DNA from: Tubiluchus corallicola | Taxonomy: Eukaryota > Priapulida > Priapulimorpha > Priapulimorphida > Tubiluchidae | NCBI GenBank assembly: GCA_030141605.1 | Contig: JAQGDQ010000183.1 | Coordinates: forward strand, 126,001-167,254 | Length of the DNA: 41,254 nt | Direction: 5' to 3' | Shown here: in pieces, positions 21,990 through 32,737 of the stretch | How positions within the stretch are numbered: position 1 is the stretch's first letter | Layout: every line of letters begins with the position of its first letter | Translations under genes and position numbers: made by a program | The notes under the pieces: model-generated | What the model saw: the letters and a program-made list of their open reading frames with translations, nothing else | Databases searched by the model: none | Told to the model about the DNA's origin: nothing

Positions 21990-22700
21990 GCTTAGGGTTG
22001 CCAGATTAGAAAATTAGAAATATGGGGCACCCTTAAAATCTCTCAATATATTACTACATAAATATGTAAATTTATATGCCCAGACCAATATATTATATAA
22101 AAGTAGAGACATAACAGTAATTTAAAAACATAAAGCAAGAATTTTAATGTGTATGAAGAAAACAAAAGTAAAATCATTTGGAAATTATTTAATACAGGCT
22201 AAAAAAATCATTTTAAAATATTTATCTAATACAGACAACGGGGAAATATTATTATTACTTAATACAGACAATACAGATAACTAAACAAAGCTCTTATTCA
22301 ATTGAGACAATATAAAAATGTAAAGGAAAATAATTTTGAAAATTATTATTTAATATGTTATTTAAATAATACAGAAAATAAACTAAAAAATTATTTAGGC
22401 TGGAGTGCATAAAGGTAACCGTAGCAGCTGAACAAGTTACAAATAGGCAGCAAACATGTCAGTTTTGTGTAATCTACTAGCTATATAGTTTCCCTTTTAC
22501 ATTCGTCAAGAGAATCTGAGAAAAGAAAGAATAATTGCTTATAAAGTTACAACTAATAACCGTAAGAAGGTGGTAAAAATATATTTTTATTACAAAATTT
22601 GAAAATAAACTAAATACAGGACACTTGGGTTTCCCTGAATGGTCAGTAATGGACAGGGGACAAAATTATCAATTATAAGGGATGAGGGATTTCTGGCACA
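21990..22700. mobile_element. Possible inverted-repeat element before GOLGA1
   Basis: Left end AGGGTTGCCAGATTAGAAA; right end GGGATTTCTGGCACA is a partial inverted match. The interior is very AT-rich with repeated TAATACAGA. Only the ends support it. Confidence 0.3.
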
Positions 22701-23312
22701 CTTATTCATGTAGGAGAAGTCGTGCAGACTTCTACTTGTACTCGCATTTTGCTTTCTAAATGTATCTTTTTACGTAACTACTACGTTGTATGACCAGAGG
22801 CGTTTTTAGTTCGACATTTATAATTATAAAAAGTTCTGAACTTATTGTGTTCATTTTAGCCAAGTTATCTTTATATTTTGCTTTCAAATTTTGTTGATTT
22901 TTATTTAGTTGTCTTCATGTACTTGACAGGTCACACTTAATTGTCTTTGATTACGGATAGGGGTGGCTGTCCTGGTGACTATTGGCCTTTTTGCACCCCT
23001 TCTCTTCTCTTTTTTATTTTATTTTGTTTTTACTTTTGTTAAGTTTTAATATTAGAGACAAATAAGATTAGTTACTTACTATAAACTACAGTCGGATTCA
23101 CTACTATTAAATTGGCGATTTTGTCATAACATCAAAAACAGTTGTCATGGCCTAGTGCCTTAAGTTACATTATTCTGATATCTCTAAGTTCTTGAGGTGC
23201 TTATTTGTGACACTTACAGTACTTTTAGCATCTATGAAAAGAAACATCAACAGTAATTGCTTTTATGTTTCAGGTAAATTGACATTTGTAGCCTTTTATG
23301 CGTCACTGACGC

Positions 23313-23320
23313 TGACGTCA
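23313..23320. promoter_or_regulatory. Perfect CRE palindrome TGACGTCA beside the GOLGA1 start codon
   Basis: Consensus CREB/ATF site two bases before the ATG. It would be in the 5' UTR if the upstream acceptor is used, or proximal promoter if transcription starts locally. It could be chance. Confidence 0.3.
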
Positions 23321-23322
23321 AG

Positions 23323-26300
23323 ATGTTTACAAAATTAAAAAAGAAAATAGTTGAAGACGAAGGTGCTGGTAGTGCCAATGGCAATGAAGGTGTATTGCCA
23401 AGTCCTGTTAAAACTACGGACTCAAAACTTGGCAGTTTAATTGACCTGTCTAAAACAGTAATAGCTCAATCTCCACCACGAAGTCCGACTCCGTCCGTCA
23501 CCGGATCTGATGTGTCTCATTCTAGTCAGCGAAGCGAAAGCCGAGCCGTGGAACAACTAAAACGACTTCTTCAAGAGCGGACCGATCACGTGAGGAAGCT
23601 GGAGAAAAGTTTGCAGGAGTCAGAAGAACAGCTTAAAGAACAAGTGAGGCAGAAAGACAAAATTGAACTGGCGCTGGAGAAACAGCAAGATTCCGCTGCT
23701 AAAAGAATCCATGAGCTAAACGAGACCCATCACTCCGTGCAAGCTCGGTTAGCAGAGTCGTTTAAGAAGAAAGAGGAAGAACTTCATAACAAAATAGATA
23801 AACTACAAGAGCAGCTGGCCGACATTGATGCAATACGAGAAAAGGTTTATAAACAACAAGAGGATATGGACGAAATGCAAGGTCTTCAAACACAGGAGAC
23901 GGCAAAAATAAAGCACATGTTACTTATTACAAAAGAAGAGTTACGAGAAAAAACTGAATTAATCGAAAAGAAAGATGAAGAGATGAAGCAACTAGAAGAT
24001 GAACTAAAGAAAGAAAAAGTAAGAGTACACAGCATTTCTAGTGAGAGGGATGAAATTAAAGAGCAAGACAATCACCAGACTTCTTATATTGATGTTGTAA
24101 CAGCTGAGCGCGATTCATTAAAAGCAAATGTTGCTGAACTCACTAAACAACTTGATGAAAGAATCATGACTCACCGGAGTGAAAGTCATGCCGCACAACA
24201 ACAGAAGGACGAATTGGAAACACAAGCTGCAGAATTAAAGCAGAATTTGGAGAACCGAGATAAGCAAATTCAAGATTTGCAAAACCAAGTTGTACATCAA
24301 ACTGAGTTGGAACAACAGTTGTCTCACGTGCAAACGGATTTGAATTTGAAAAGTGAAACTTTAGTGAATTATGAAAGTCAAGTCCAAGATCTTCAGAATA
24401 CCTTAAGTGAAAGTTCCTCTAAGCAAAAAGATAAAGAGAAAGAACTACAAGATAAAAACGTGGAATTTGCAAGTGTGAATTTACAGTTGCAGCAAAAGAT
24501 AGATGATCTGGAGACAGAAATACGACAGAAATCTGAAACATTCCATGACGCAGTCCAACGACTAAAACAAGAAATGCAAAATAAGAATGAACAACTACAA
24601 AAACTTAATGAGCATTGCGCTAATCTGGAAAGAAAATACGCAGATAAGAAGTATGAATTGACCGGCGCAAAGGAAACATTGACACAAACAGAAAGTCAGT
24701 TATCTGTTTTGCTGTCTGAATTAAAATCTAACCAAACTGAAAAAGAGCAAGCACAAAAAGTTCTGGAGAATAAAAGTAAGCAGCTTTTAGCTACTGAAGA
24801 AAAATTTAAACACCTGTCTGATGAAATCGAGATCTCCCGGTCACAGCTTGCTTATAGCCAACAGCAGGTTATTCAGCTCCAACAAGACCTTGAGTCAAAA
24901 TACAAGGAACTGAACAATGACTCTGAGTTTAGAGAGAAAGAACTCACACATTTAAGAGCTGATCTAGAAAGCAAGGAACAAGAGTTGATTAGAGAACGTG
25001 ACGCTGTTCGCGATTTAGATGAAAAGATGAAAATTAAGTGTGGAGAGTTGGAGCAGTCATTAGCCGACATGAATCAACAAAACGCAGCTATGCAAAATAA
25101 AATAGATGAGCATGATCAGCAAGAAAATGCTTTAAAATCTGAACTACAAGATAAAGCAAAACAGCTAGACAAACTTAAGCAACTTGCCAGAAAATTTCAG
25201 GTACAAGCAAAAGAGTTAGAACAGGGAAAATCAGCATCTAACTGGGAGATTGAGACATTAACACAAAAACTAGGAGATGCCAACAGCAAAATTCAAGAAA
25301 CCGAACAACAACTTGCAGAAAAAATTACTACTGTAGAAGAACTAGAAGAAAAACTAGAAACAATAAGAATTGAACATAAAGAAATGCTGATGGAAAAGCA
25401 AAGACACATCGATAGTTTGCAAACTGACATTGTTGATAAAGTCGCATCCCTAGAGGTGTTACAAAAGCAGCAAGTTGAAATGAATGATTATGTGACAAAG
25501 GAACAAAAACGAGTGGAATTATTACAATCACAAGTTGAAGAAAAATCAACGTCACTAGAACAGCTACAGAAGGAACAACACGAAAAGGACGAACTTGTTG
25601 CAGAAAAGCAGAAACAGGTAGAATCACTGCAAGCGGAGGTACAGGATAAAACGGCATTGCTGGAGCGTTTGCAAACTCAACAAATTGGAGAGAAAGAGCT
25701 TATTACAGAAATTTCCAAACTAGAGCAACAAAATAATGAGTCCAAGCAAAGATTGTCAGCTTTCCAACATGAGCTTGAACAAAAAGTAGAAGAAATAGAA
25801 ATGTTGGCTTCAAAATTAGAGGGTGAGAAGAAACATTCACATGGACTTGAAAACCTGAATGATGAGAAACAAGCAACAATTATATCTTTGCAGTCCAATT
25901 TGGAAGACAAAAATGTTGTAATTACTGATTTGAAGAAAAATCTAGAAGAAGTAAGCAATAATTTGTCAATCTCAGTAGCTGAGCTGGAAAGTAAAAGTAA
26001 CAAAATTTCTGAATTGGAATCACACGTTGAGGTTGAGCTTGCTAAAAATTGTGAAATTATATCGAAACTGGAAGTGAAACTGAATGAGAGCAATTCTGCA
26101 ATTTCAGATTTCGAATGTGCATTGCAAGCAAAAGAAGAGGTAATTTCAGAATTACAATGCAAGGTTGATGAACTGAGCCATGGGAATGCTGAAGAAGTTA
26201 GACTAAAACAGGAAATTATCTCCAAACTTGATGCCGAACTTACTGACTATAAAGCTAATGCTGCAATTCTCCAGCAGACCTTGGACTCAAAAGTGCAGCA

Positions 26301-28572
26301 AATTGCATCTTTAGAACAGGAACTGGAAAATACAAGGCTGACTTTAGATAATTTTAACCAAGAAAAGGATTCAAACTTGACTACTCTCTCAAATCTCGAG
26401 AGGCAGGTACAGGAAATGCAAGAAGCCATTACCTGTCTCCAAGATGAATTAGAAGTTAAAGATTCGAAAATATCTGGTTTGGAAGCTGACTTAACAAGCA
26501 CAAGTGCTATACTGAAAACATCTGAGACCAAGTGTGAGCAGATGAGCACAGAAGTTATAAGACTACAGAATGAATTGGGCCAAAGTGTAGCTAAACTTGT
26601 TGAAGCAGAAGAGCAGTTGCAAGATGAAATTCAAAATTCTTCTGTCCTAAAAGCTGACTTGAATGAGAAAAACGAGGTTCAGTCAAAATTAGAGGACATT
26701 GTTGAGGAGAATAAGCTAAGAATTTCTGACTTTGAGAGTGAATTAAGGGAGTTAGTAGAGAAAAATACCAGTTTAGAAAGAAGTTTTGAACAAGAGCACC
26801 GAGTTGCCCAAGAGAAGATATCAAGTCTTCAAAGCCAAGTAGAAGAAACAGCTGAGTGCAAAAAAGAAGTTGAAAAGAAAAGTATGGATATTACAAACTT
26901 GGAGACAAAGCTCGATGAGTCTAATAAACAACTGTCATCTGTGGAAGAGTTGGTCAAAGAACAAAAGAAAACAATCGAGAAGTTAAATAAAGAAGTAGAG
27001 GCTGAAACAATAACGAAACAAAATTTAGAAAAAGAAATTTTAGATGTAAAAAAGAAGGTGGTATCGATGGAAGCTGAATTATCTGAAGGGCAAACCAGAG
27101 TGGCAAGTTTGGAGAATGAACTTCAAGCAGCAGCAGAACACAAAACGGTAGTTGAGGATAAGATACTGGAAATTACTAATTTGGAGATGAAACTAGGTGA
27201 GACTAGAGAGCAACTGGTGTCTGTGGAAGAAATGGAAAGAGAACAAAAAGAAATGATCGAAAAACTACGAGGAGAAGCAGAAGCTGAAACAGCAATGAAA
27301 CAAAATTTAGAAAAAGAGATATTAGATCTAAAAGAGAAGATTATGTCTGTCGAAACAGAATTGTCTGAAAAACAAGCCAAAGTAATAAGTTTGGAAGGTG
27401 AGCTAAGTCATATGAAACACGTAGCCGAAGAATTGCAAGTTACTGCATCTGACAGAGAAACAGGAGCAAATCAAAAACTTGAATGGCTTAATGGAGAAAT
27501 AACAGGGTTAAAAACTCGTATGGCAATGGAACAATCGAAATATGAAGAAAAGCTGCAGGACCAAGACAGCCAGATAGCTTATGAACAAGCACAGCTGGAG
27601 GCAGTGAAAATGGAATTAAATATGTCCAAAAACGAGCGCTTGTCCTTTCAGTCGCAGTTTGAAGAAAAACAGTCTGAAGCAAAAGAGGTGTGGAACAAAT
27701 TAGTTTTAGCTGAAGCAGAGGTGAAAAAGCTCTCGTCAGAACTGGAAAACTTACAGAAAAGGCATCATAGTGTCAAGGAAGATTTGAAGAAAACAACTAA
27801 TGAGAAGGACGGCCTGCTATTGAGAAATGCAGAATTGTCGCAAGGGTTACAGGAGAAGCAGCGACTAGCAGCACAAGAAAGCGTGGATCTACAGCAAAGC
27901 ATGGACGAGCAAGCAGAGTATATCAGATCCCTAGAAACCCAAGTCTTGGAACTTACTCACCAGATAGCTGAAAATCGGAAACTCGGTACAGATGATTCAG
28001 TGAAATCTGATCAAAATAATGACTTTAGTGACCAACAGGCTAAATTAATTGGTGAACTAGAAGCGCAATTGTTCGATAAAAACAAAACAATTAAAATGCA
28101 ACAACAGCGATTAAGTGACCTTAAGAAAACATTACAAAAAGAACTGAAGATGCAGTCTTTACCCAAAGATGCATACGATCTTCTCGAAACGGGGACCAGT
28201 AGCACACCGCTGCATGCTGTGAATTCGGGTGATAGAACACCTTCCCCTTCCACGAGCAGGAAGGTGTCTTCTACAGTGCACAATAGTTCACTTTGTGGAA
28301 CCTTCTCACCGGACGACATTAACTTTCAATACCTGAAGCATGTTGTGATGAAATTCATTTTATGTCGCGAGTCAGAAGCATTGCAGCTAATGAAAGCCAT
28401 TGCCACAGTGTTACAACTAACTGCAGAGGAAGAGCAAATTGTGAGAGACACCATAGAGTGGAAGATGTCTTGGTTTGGTACCAGGCCGGAGCTTACATCT
28501 CCTGTGCAGCGGTCACCAGCCCAGAGGTTGCCCGTTCCCCGTGCACAACATCATCGATCCCGTATCTCTTGA
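23323..28572 (+). CDS. GOLGA1: Golgin-97-like trans-Golgi tether with GRIP domain
   Basis: An uninterrupted 1749-residue ORF. The N-terminus MFTKLKKKIVEDEG matches golgin-97, then a Ser/Pro-rich stretch (about 42-72), then heptad-rich coiled coil to about residue 1620 (including KLEKSLQESEEQLKEQ and DEMQGLQTQETAKIKHMLL, both golgin-97-like). KTIKMQQQRLSDLKKTLQKE (about 1588-1607) and the GRIP domain (about 1664-1713, INFQYLKHVVMKF with Tyr1670, ending EWKMSWFG) are the clearest golgin-97 signatures. In this family the GRIP domain binds Arl1-GTP on the trans-Golgi and the coiled coil captures endosome-derived vesicles. Human golgin-97 has 767 residues; the extra length here is in the coiled coil, which carries internal repeats (three 35-residue units at about 690-800; two 94-residue units at about 1180-1367). 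Start context CAAGATG has A at -3. Confidence 0.93.
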   Translation: MFTKLKKKIVEDEGAGSANGNEGVLPSPVKTTDSKLGSLIDLSKTVIAQSPPRSPTPSVTGSDVSHSSQRSESRAVEQLKRLLQERTDHVRKLEKSLQESEEQLKEQVRQKDKIELALEKQQDSAAKRIHELNETHHSVQARLAESFKKKEEELHNKIDKLQEQLADIDAIREKVYKQQEDMDEMQGLQTQETAKIKHMLLITKEELREKTELIEKKDEEMKQLEDELKKEKVRVHSISSERDEIKEQDNHQTSYIDVVTAERDSLKANVAELTKQLDERIMTHRSESHAAQQQKDELETQAAELKQNLENRDKQIQDLQNQVVHQTELEQQLSHVQTDLNLKSETLVNYESQVQDLQNTLSESSSKQKDKEKELQDKNVEFASVNLQLQQKIDDLETEIRQKSETFHDAVQRLKQEMQNKNEQLQKLNEHCANLERKYADKKYELTGAKETLTQTESQLSVLLSELKSNQTEKEQAQKVLENKSKQLLATEEKFKHLSDEIEISRSQLAYSQQQVIQLQQDLESKYKELNNDSEFREKELTHLRADLESKEQELIRERDAVRDLDEKMKIKCGELEQSLADMNQQNAAMQNKIDEHDQQENALKSELQDKAKQLDKLKQLARKFQVQAKELEQGKSASNWEIETLTQKLGDANSKIQETEQQLAEKITTVEELEEKLETIRIEHKEMLMEKQRHIDSLQTDIVDKVASLEVLQKQQVEMNDYVTKEQKRVELLQSQVEEKSTSLEQLQKEQHEKDELVAEKQKQVESLQAEVQDKTALLERLQTQQIGEKELITEISKLEQQNNESKQRLSAFQHELEQKVEEIEMLASKLEGEKKHSHGLENLNDEKQATIISLQSNLEDKNVVITDLKKNLEEVSNNLSISVAELESKSNKISELESHVEVELAKNCEIISKLEVKLNESNSAISDFECALQAKEEVISELQCKVDELSHGNAEEVRLKQEIISKLDAELTDYKANAAILQQTLDSKVQQIASLEQELENTRLTLDNFNQEKDSNLTTLSNLERQVQEMQEAITCLQDELEVKDSKISGLEADLTSTSAILKTSETKCEQMSTEVIRLQNELGQSVAKLVEAEEQLQDEIQNSSVLKADLNEKNEVQSKLEDIVEENKLRISDFESELRELVEKNTSLERSFEQEHRVAQEKISSLQSQVEETAECKKEVEKKSMDITNLETKLDESNKQLSSVEELVKEQKKTIEKLNKEVEAETITKQNLEKEILDVKKKVVSMEAELSEGQTRVASLENELQAAAEHKTVVEDKILEITNLEMKLGETREQLVSVEEMEREQKEMIEKLRGEAEAETAMKQNLEKEILDLKEKIMSVETELSEKQAKVISLEGELSHMKHVAEELQVTASDRETGANQKLEWLNGEITGLKTRMAMEQSKYEEKLQDQDSQIAYEQAQLEAVKMELNMSKNERLSFQSQFEEKQSEAKEVWNKLVLAEAEVKKLSSELENLQKRHHSVKEDLKKTTNEKDGLLLRNAELSQGLQEKQRLAAQESVDLQQSMDEQAEYIRSLETQVLELTHQIAENRKLGTDDSVKSDQNNDFSDQQAKLIGELEAQLFDKNKTIKMQQQRLSDLKKTLQKELKMQSLPKDAYDLLETGTSSTPLHAVNSGDRTPSPSTSRKVSSTVHNSSLCGTFSPDDINFQYLKHVVMKFILCRESEALQLMKAIATVLQLTAEEEQIVRDTIEWKMSWFGTRPELTSPVQRSPAQRLPVPRAQHHRSRIS
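25390..25722 (+). repeat. Three 35-residue (5-heptad) repeats in golgin
   Basis: Successive units anchor on DSLQTDIVDK, ELLQSQVEEK and ESLQAEVQDK exactly 35 residues apart, each followed by a SLE.LQK-like stretch. The spacing is five heptads, so the duplication keeps the coiled-coil register. Confidence 0.75.
26860..27423 (+). repeat. Two 94-residue repeats in golgin
   Basis: The units share ITNLE.KL, then EAETxxKQNLEKEILD and a later SxEAELSE/SVETELSE. The offset is 282 bp (26884 to 27166), 94 residues, not a multiple of seven. Confidence 0.75.
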
Positions 28573-29885
28573 GCTTGACTAAGCCGGCTCTACCAGAGTC
28601 TCAGTTCTAATGTCCAAATGAATGCAGCACATCTGATCCAATTATAGTGTTAAAATGACTGCAATAGAATAATGATCTTACATAGACATCAGTTGTGTTA
28701 AACCGAACTGATGTAAACACTATTGTGTACATAATACATCATAAGGCCTATTGTAAAGAGGTGCATATCCTAACCTCTTTTTGCATCTACACATTAGGGG
28801 TGAGCATTCTTTACCAGAAAACGAATTCAAATCGAATTTGTAAGTTTGTAATTCGAAGCGAATCGAATATTAGTATTTCGAATTCGAGTTGATTTGGAAA
28901 GGTTTTCAAACAAGTTTTCGAACCATTAGTAAAAAGTGGTCTTATAAAGATCATACATATTACCTGATTTTGTTAGTTTGTTAAAAGTTTTGCACTGAAA
29001 CTTCAGTTAAATTGTGCTAATTGCATGCCGTTTCAAACATTTTAATGATAATGTATCTGGCAGAAGTGTTGAACTAGATTCGAATCGAATTCGAACTTAA
29101 AAAACCTTTTTCGAATTCGATTCGAATGTTCGAACTCGACTGTTTGATGCTCACCCCTACTGCACACTGTAAACACACTCTGCATGTTTACAATGCCAAG
29201 TTCGTCATTTGTGCAGGTTGCATTGTTTATGTTACATGCTTTCTGTATGATATGCACAAAGAATGTAAGAATAATTTTTGCTGTGTGCAGAGGTTGTACT
29301 TTCACAGTTAGAAATGTTGATCTAATTTAGTTACGAATAACACAAAATATGGTTTCTAACAACACGTGCTAGGTTTTAATGCTGTAAGCGTAGCCTAACA
29401 TATTATCATAATTCTACAAAAATTGGACATAGAATGACATCTCTTTGAAGAATACAAGACTGTTGCCTATTAAATGCAATTTGTATTTACTGTGCCAAAC
29501 TCCACAAATTAGATGGCATTATTTAAGTCTGAATAGAATCCCTTGGTTATAATGTAAATAGCGGGCCATTTCATGTCTTGGGAAATACGTCAAATTTGAC
29601 CCTTATTTTAATTATTGTATTCATTTTCTCAATTGTTGCGGCATTTTATTACTTCTTTTCTGGTAATTACAACTGGTTTATGAGGGTTATATCAGTGTAA
29701 TTATTGTTACTATTTAATGAGACAATTTTACGACACTGGTGAAATTGTCGTAAAGTTATTGCACTTGATAATAAATCATAAGTCTGGCCTTTTAATTTAC
29801 TGCATTATGTATTACATAATATTATGTGCTTGTATTTATACTGTATAGTGATATAAGAATAAATTGTTTGATAATTTTTAATAAA
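28573..29885 (+). other. GOLGA1: GOLGA1 3' UTR region with poly(A) signals
   Basis: AATAAA hexamers at 29770, 29858 and 29880 could end the transcript. The region includes a hAT-like MITE (28795-29159). No genomic poly(A) tract follows the signals. Confidence 0.5.
28795..29159. mobile_element. hAT-like MITE in the GOLGA1 3' UTR region
   Basis: 365 bp, ends TAGGGGTGAGCAT and ATGCTCACCCCTA, an exact 13-bp inverted repeat. Candidate 8-bp target copies CTACACAT and CTGCACAC match at 6 of 8. Both arms contain GAATTCGAATCGAA-type palindromes. It is the best-preserved member of the family seen at 4042 and 13242. Confidence 0.75.
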
Positions 29886-30109
29886 TTGTTTAGTAAATTA
29901 CTAAAAGAATTTCATTGAAATAATTTTTAAAAGTGGGGAGTAATAATCTTTTGCTTGGTGAGTTTATTTTTACGAAAATTCCAAGTTTATTGTAGACAGC
30001 GTTCGACAAAGCGGCTGAAACAAAATTTAGGATAAAAGCAATAATTATTTTTAAAACAGTTGCTGCACTGGTGTGGCATGTTGTACATTTAGTTACTCCC
30101 GCCGTTCAC

Positions 30110-30121
30110 AGATGGCGCTAA
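30110..30121 (+). promoter_or_regulatory. CTCF-like motif (CAGATGGCGCTA)
   Basis: TTCACAGATGGCGCTAAG fits the CTCF core variant AGATGGCGCTA. It lies about 160 bp before the TATA box at 30272. Motif match only. Confidence 0.35.
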
Positions 30122-30271
30122 GAGATCAAAATCCAGGCGCTCGTGTTGCCAAAACAAACCTTAATAGCCGGGCTGTAATACATATTGTACAGTACGACTG
30201 CTCGTTTGATCGAGATGTGTTTTTCATGATTATTGGGATTAAATCTAGTCAGCTTTTAACTGCGTTTTGGA

Positions 30272-30345
30272 TATAAAAGGATTGAAGTAAACTGTAGCAG
30301 TACACTTAAGCATTCATTTTAGAGACTTTGGCACAAGGCACATTC
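30272..30345 (+). promoter_or_regulatory. Candidate TATA promoter and short first exon
   Basis: TATAAAAGG (30272-30280), a CAGT initiator-like motif with A at 30299 (27 bp downstream), and a strong donor CATTC|GTAAGT at 30346. AATAAA at 30426 allows an alternative reading as a solo LTR or a short transcript. No downstream coding exon is recognised. Confidence 0.35.
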
Positions 30346-31261
30346 GTAAGTATTTGAGTGGTTGTCGCTTTTTCATGTACAGTTATTTTGTGATTAGTCG
30401 TGTATCTACTATATTAATTTATTATAATAAACTGCAGTGTTACAGATTTTTCAAGTTAGTCTTATTTTGAAAACTTGCGATTTATGATTACGTAATTACA
30501 TTGTGTAAAAAAATTACGTAGCTAGCCAGCAGCCTAGCCTGTTACGTTTGGTATTTGCAGTAAGATTAATGTTATTTGATGCTGTAGCCTGTACATAGTT
30601 GACAAAATCACAAAACTGTTATACTCGGGATCATACTGTCAAGGCGGATAATAGAGGCATGTTTGATGTGTGTGATATAAGATGCGACGCACATCGTTTC
30701 ATCATTAAAATAATTATAATGATTTAATATTTTTCAAGTATAATATATATATAATAATATATTTCAAGTGAATATACTTATAAATAACATGTGCATTACG
30801 TACAATGTAACAGAGTCATAAATGATAATAATGTCGTACGTGTAGGATGCAAATTTTTGTAGATTTTACCAGATTTTTTAAGCCAGGCTCATAAAAGAAC
30901 ATTTCGATTGGCATTTTGCTGTTAACAATTATGGTTTAGCTTATGTGGATTGGCATATTCTGAGATCTTATTGAGATTTCTAAAATAGTAACAAGAAAAG
31001 AAAACATTTTGCCTGAAAAATTCTGGAATTTAGTTGTTGATTCTAAAACTAGAGAACATAGTTTAAAACTGTTTAAAGAGCTGTCACATCTTGACATTCG
31101 TAAATATTCATTATTGTGAGAGTAGTGAATGAATGGAATAATCTGCCTGCCATAGTGATTACTGCAGATAAACGTTTTATTTATCTCCCCATTTACACCA
31201 GAATACAAATAGACTATTATTGCTGTAGTTATTAATTAAGCAGGATACATTATGCATAAAG

Positions 31262-31667
31262 CAGGGGTGTGCAAATTATCTGACTAGCCGGGCCACATCA
31301 AACATTCCCGCAATTCCTGCGGGCCACATGCAGTTTGGTCTAGGAGCCATGTATAGTAGGACCTAATAATGTTTTTTTGCATCCGATTTGCGCACATCAT
31401 TACTACTGCACTACTACACTCCAGAAACTATTTTAGAAGTTATTAAAATTTATATTAAAAACCAAACATGTCCGACAGTGACATTAAGTGACAACGGTTT
31501 TGTAAGGGTTAATGCCATCCGATCTAGAGAAATAAACTACCCGCACTATCTTTGCGATATTGGCGCGGACTTCAGCTGGATCGCGTGGGCCACACTTTCA
31601 TTACGTTGACAAACCTCTTCGCGGGCCGCACAAGATCTCTCGGCGGGCCACAGTTTGCACACCTCTG
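31262..31667. mobile_element. hAT MITE with perfect target duplication
   Basis: 406 bp, ends CAGGGGTGTGCAAA and TTTGCACACCTCTG (13 of 14 match when inverted), flanked by an exact 8-bp duplication GCATAAAG (31254-31261, 31668-31675). Sub-terminal GGGCCACA and GGGCCGCAC motifs are common in hAT elements. No transposase. Confidence 0.88.
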
Positions 31668-31675
31668 GCATAAAG

Positions 31676-32737
31676 GAAAGAGTTAGGGGGGGTGCAGGAG
31701 AAAGAGTAGCGAAGGACCAATTGGTCATCAAGTCAGCTACCCTTCTCAGGTTAGTGTAAATTGTAAAAAAAATTGTAGCGCTGCTAATTAAACCGTGTAA
31801 CATAATTATGAAGTTAGGTTAAGAAAATCAAGTGTTAACATAAATTAATAAGGGAAAAAATTTAAACTTGAATGCGAAATAACTAAATAGTATATGCAAC
31901 AAGGAAGCATTAAGTTAAAATGGAAAATATGAAGTGATGATCAACCAAATACGTAAAGCATTTAACTAACCGATTAAAACGTAAACAAACTAGAAAAACA
32001 AGTCTAACCAAAAGAAGAAAATAAATAATGAATCAGTGAAGGAAACAAAGTATGCATGATGAAATCAAACTATATAATGAATATAAATATATGTATATCA
32101 GTACAATGAAACAAAAATATGCAATAGTGTTTAATCAAATTCTGATAAGTGCACCAACCGTAGTAAAGTTTAAATCCTTAATCGACAATTACTTTGTGGA
32201 ATAATATGGGGTTTCTATGAGAGTACGGCCTTGACTCCTAATCGTGACAGTGTAACAGTATAGCTATAACAGTATGTCACAGATGTAGTCATTGGTTATT
32301 CTATTCCCTGTTCACGGTGTCATTTTGTTGTAATGATTGTATCTAGCTGCGCATGAAAGGTAAAAGCTGAAACCTAATTAATGCATCACCAACAGCTTCC
32401 CAGCACATCAAGAGTGGTAATCAGATAATTTCAAAGCTATCTTCTCACTTAATGACTTGAGTGCCTTCAGGTCATGGCAACCATCTATTTTTGTTCATGA
32501 CAGAAACCAGCATTAAGCTTGCACTGAAACCGTTGAATAATGCTGTAAAGTCTATTTATTTAAATCGCTATTTAAATTGAGAAATTCAAAGTTTATGGTT
32601 TGATTACCACATTGACCACTTACAAAGCACTTTTCCTAGCTAATGCCATAGTCTAGTTGACATTCAAAGAGAAATTCCATTTTGGCATTGTGTGGCAGTC
32701 CGAGTTGCTTAGATATTTATGTAGAGAATTTTCATCT
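31676..32737. other. Intergenic, no feature recognised
   Basis: AT-rich DNA. No homology, splice-site pattern or bounded repeat is recognised. Confidence 0.5.

Noticed and set aside
25677-26225. Ser/Phe-rich 182-residue minus-strand ORF and similar ones inside the golgin
   Set aside because: Antisense shadows of Glu/Lys/Gln-rich coiled-coil codons.
23323-28572. Recent GOLGA1 retrocopy
   Set aside because: The ORF is intact over 1749 codons, a plausible 5' UTR intron exists, and no poly(A) tract or target duplication was seen. An old retrogene is still possible.
30073-30276. 67-residue ORF after 30073
   Set aside because: It ends inside the candidate TATA box, has no recognisable motif and no splice support.
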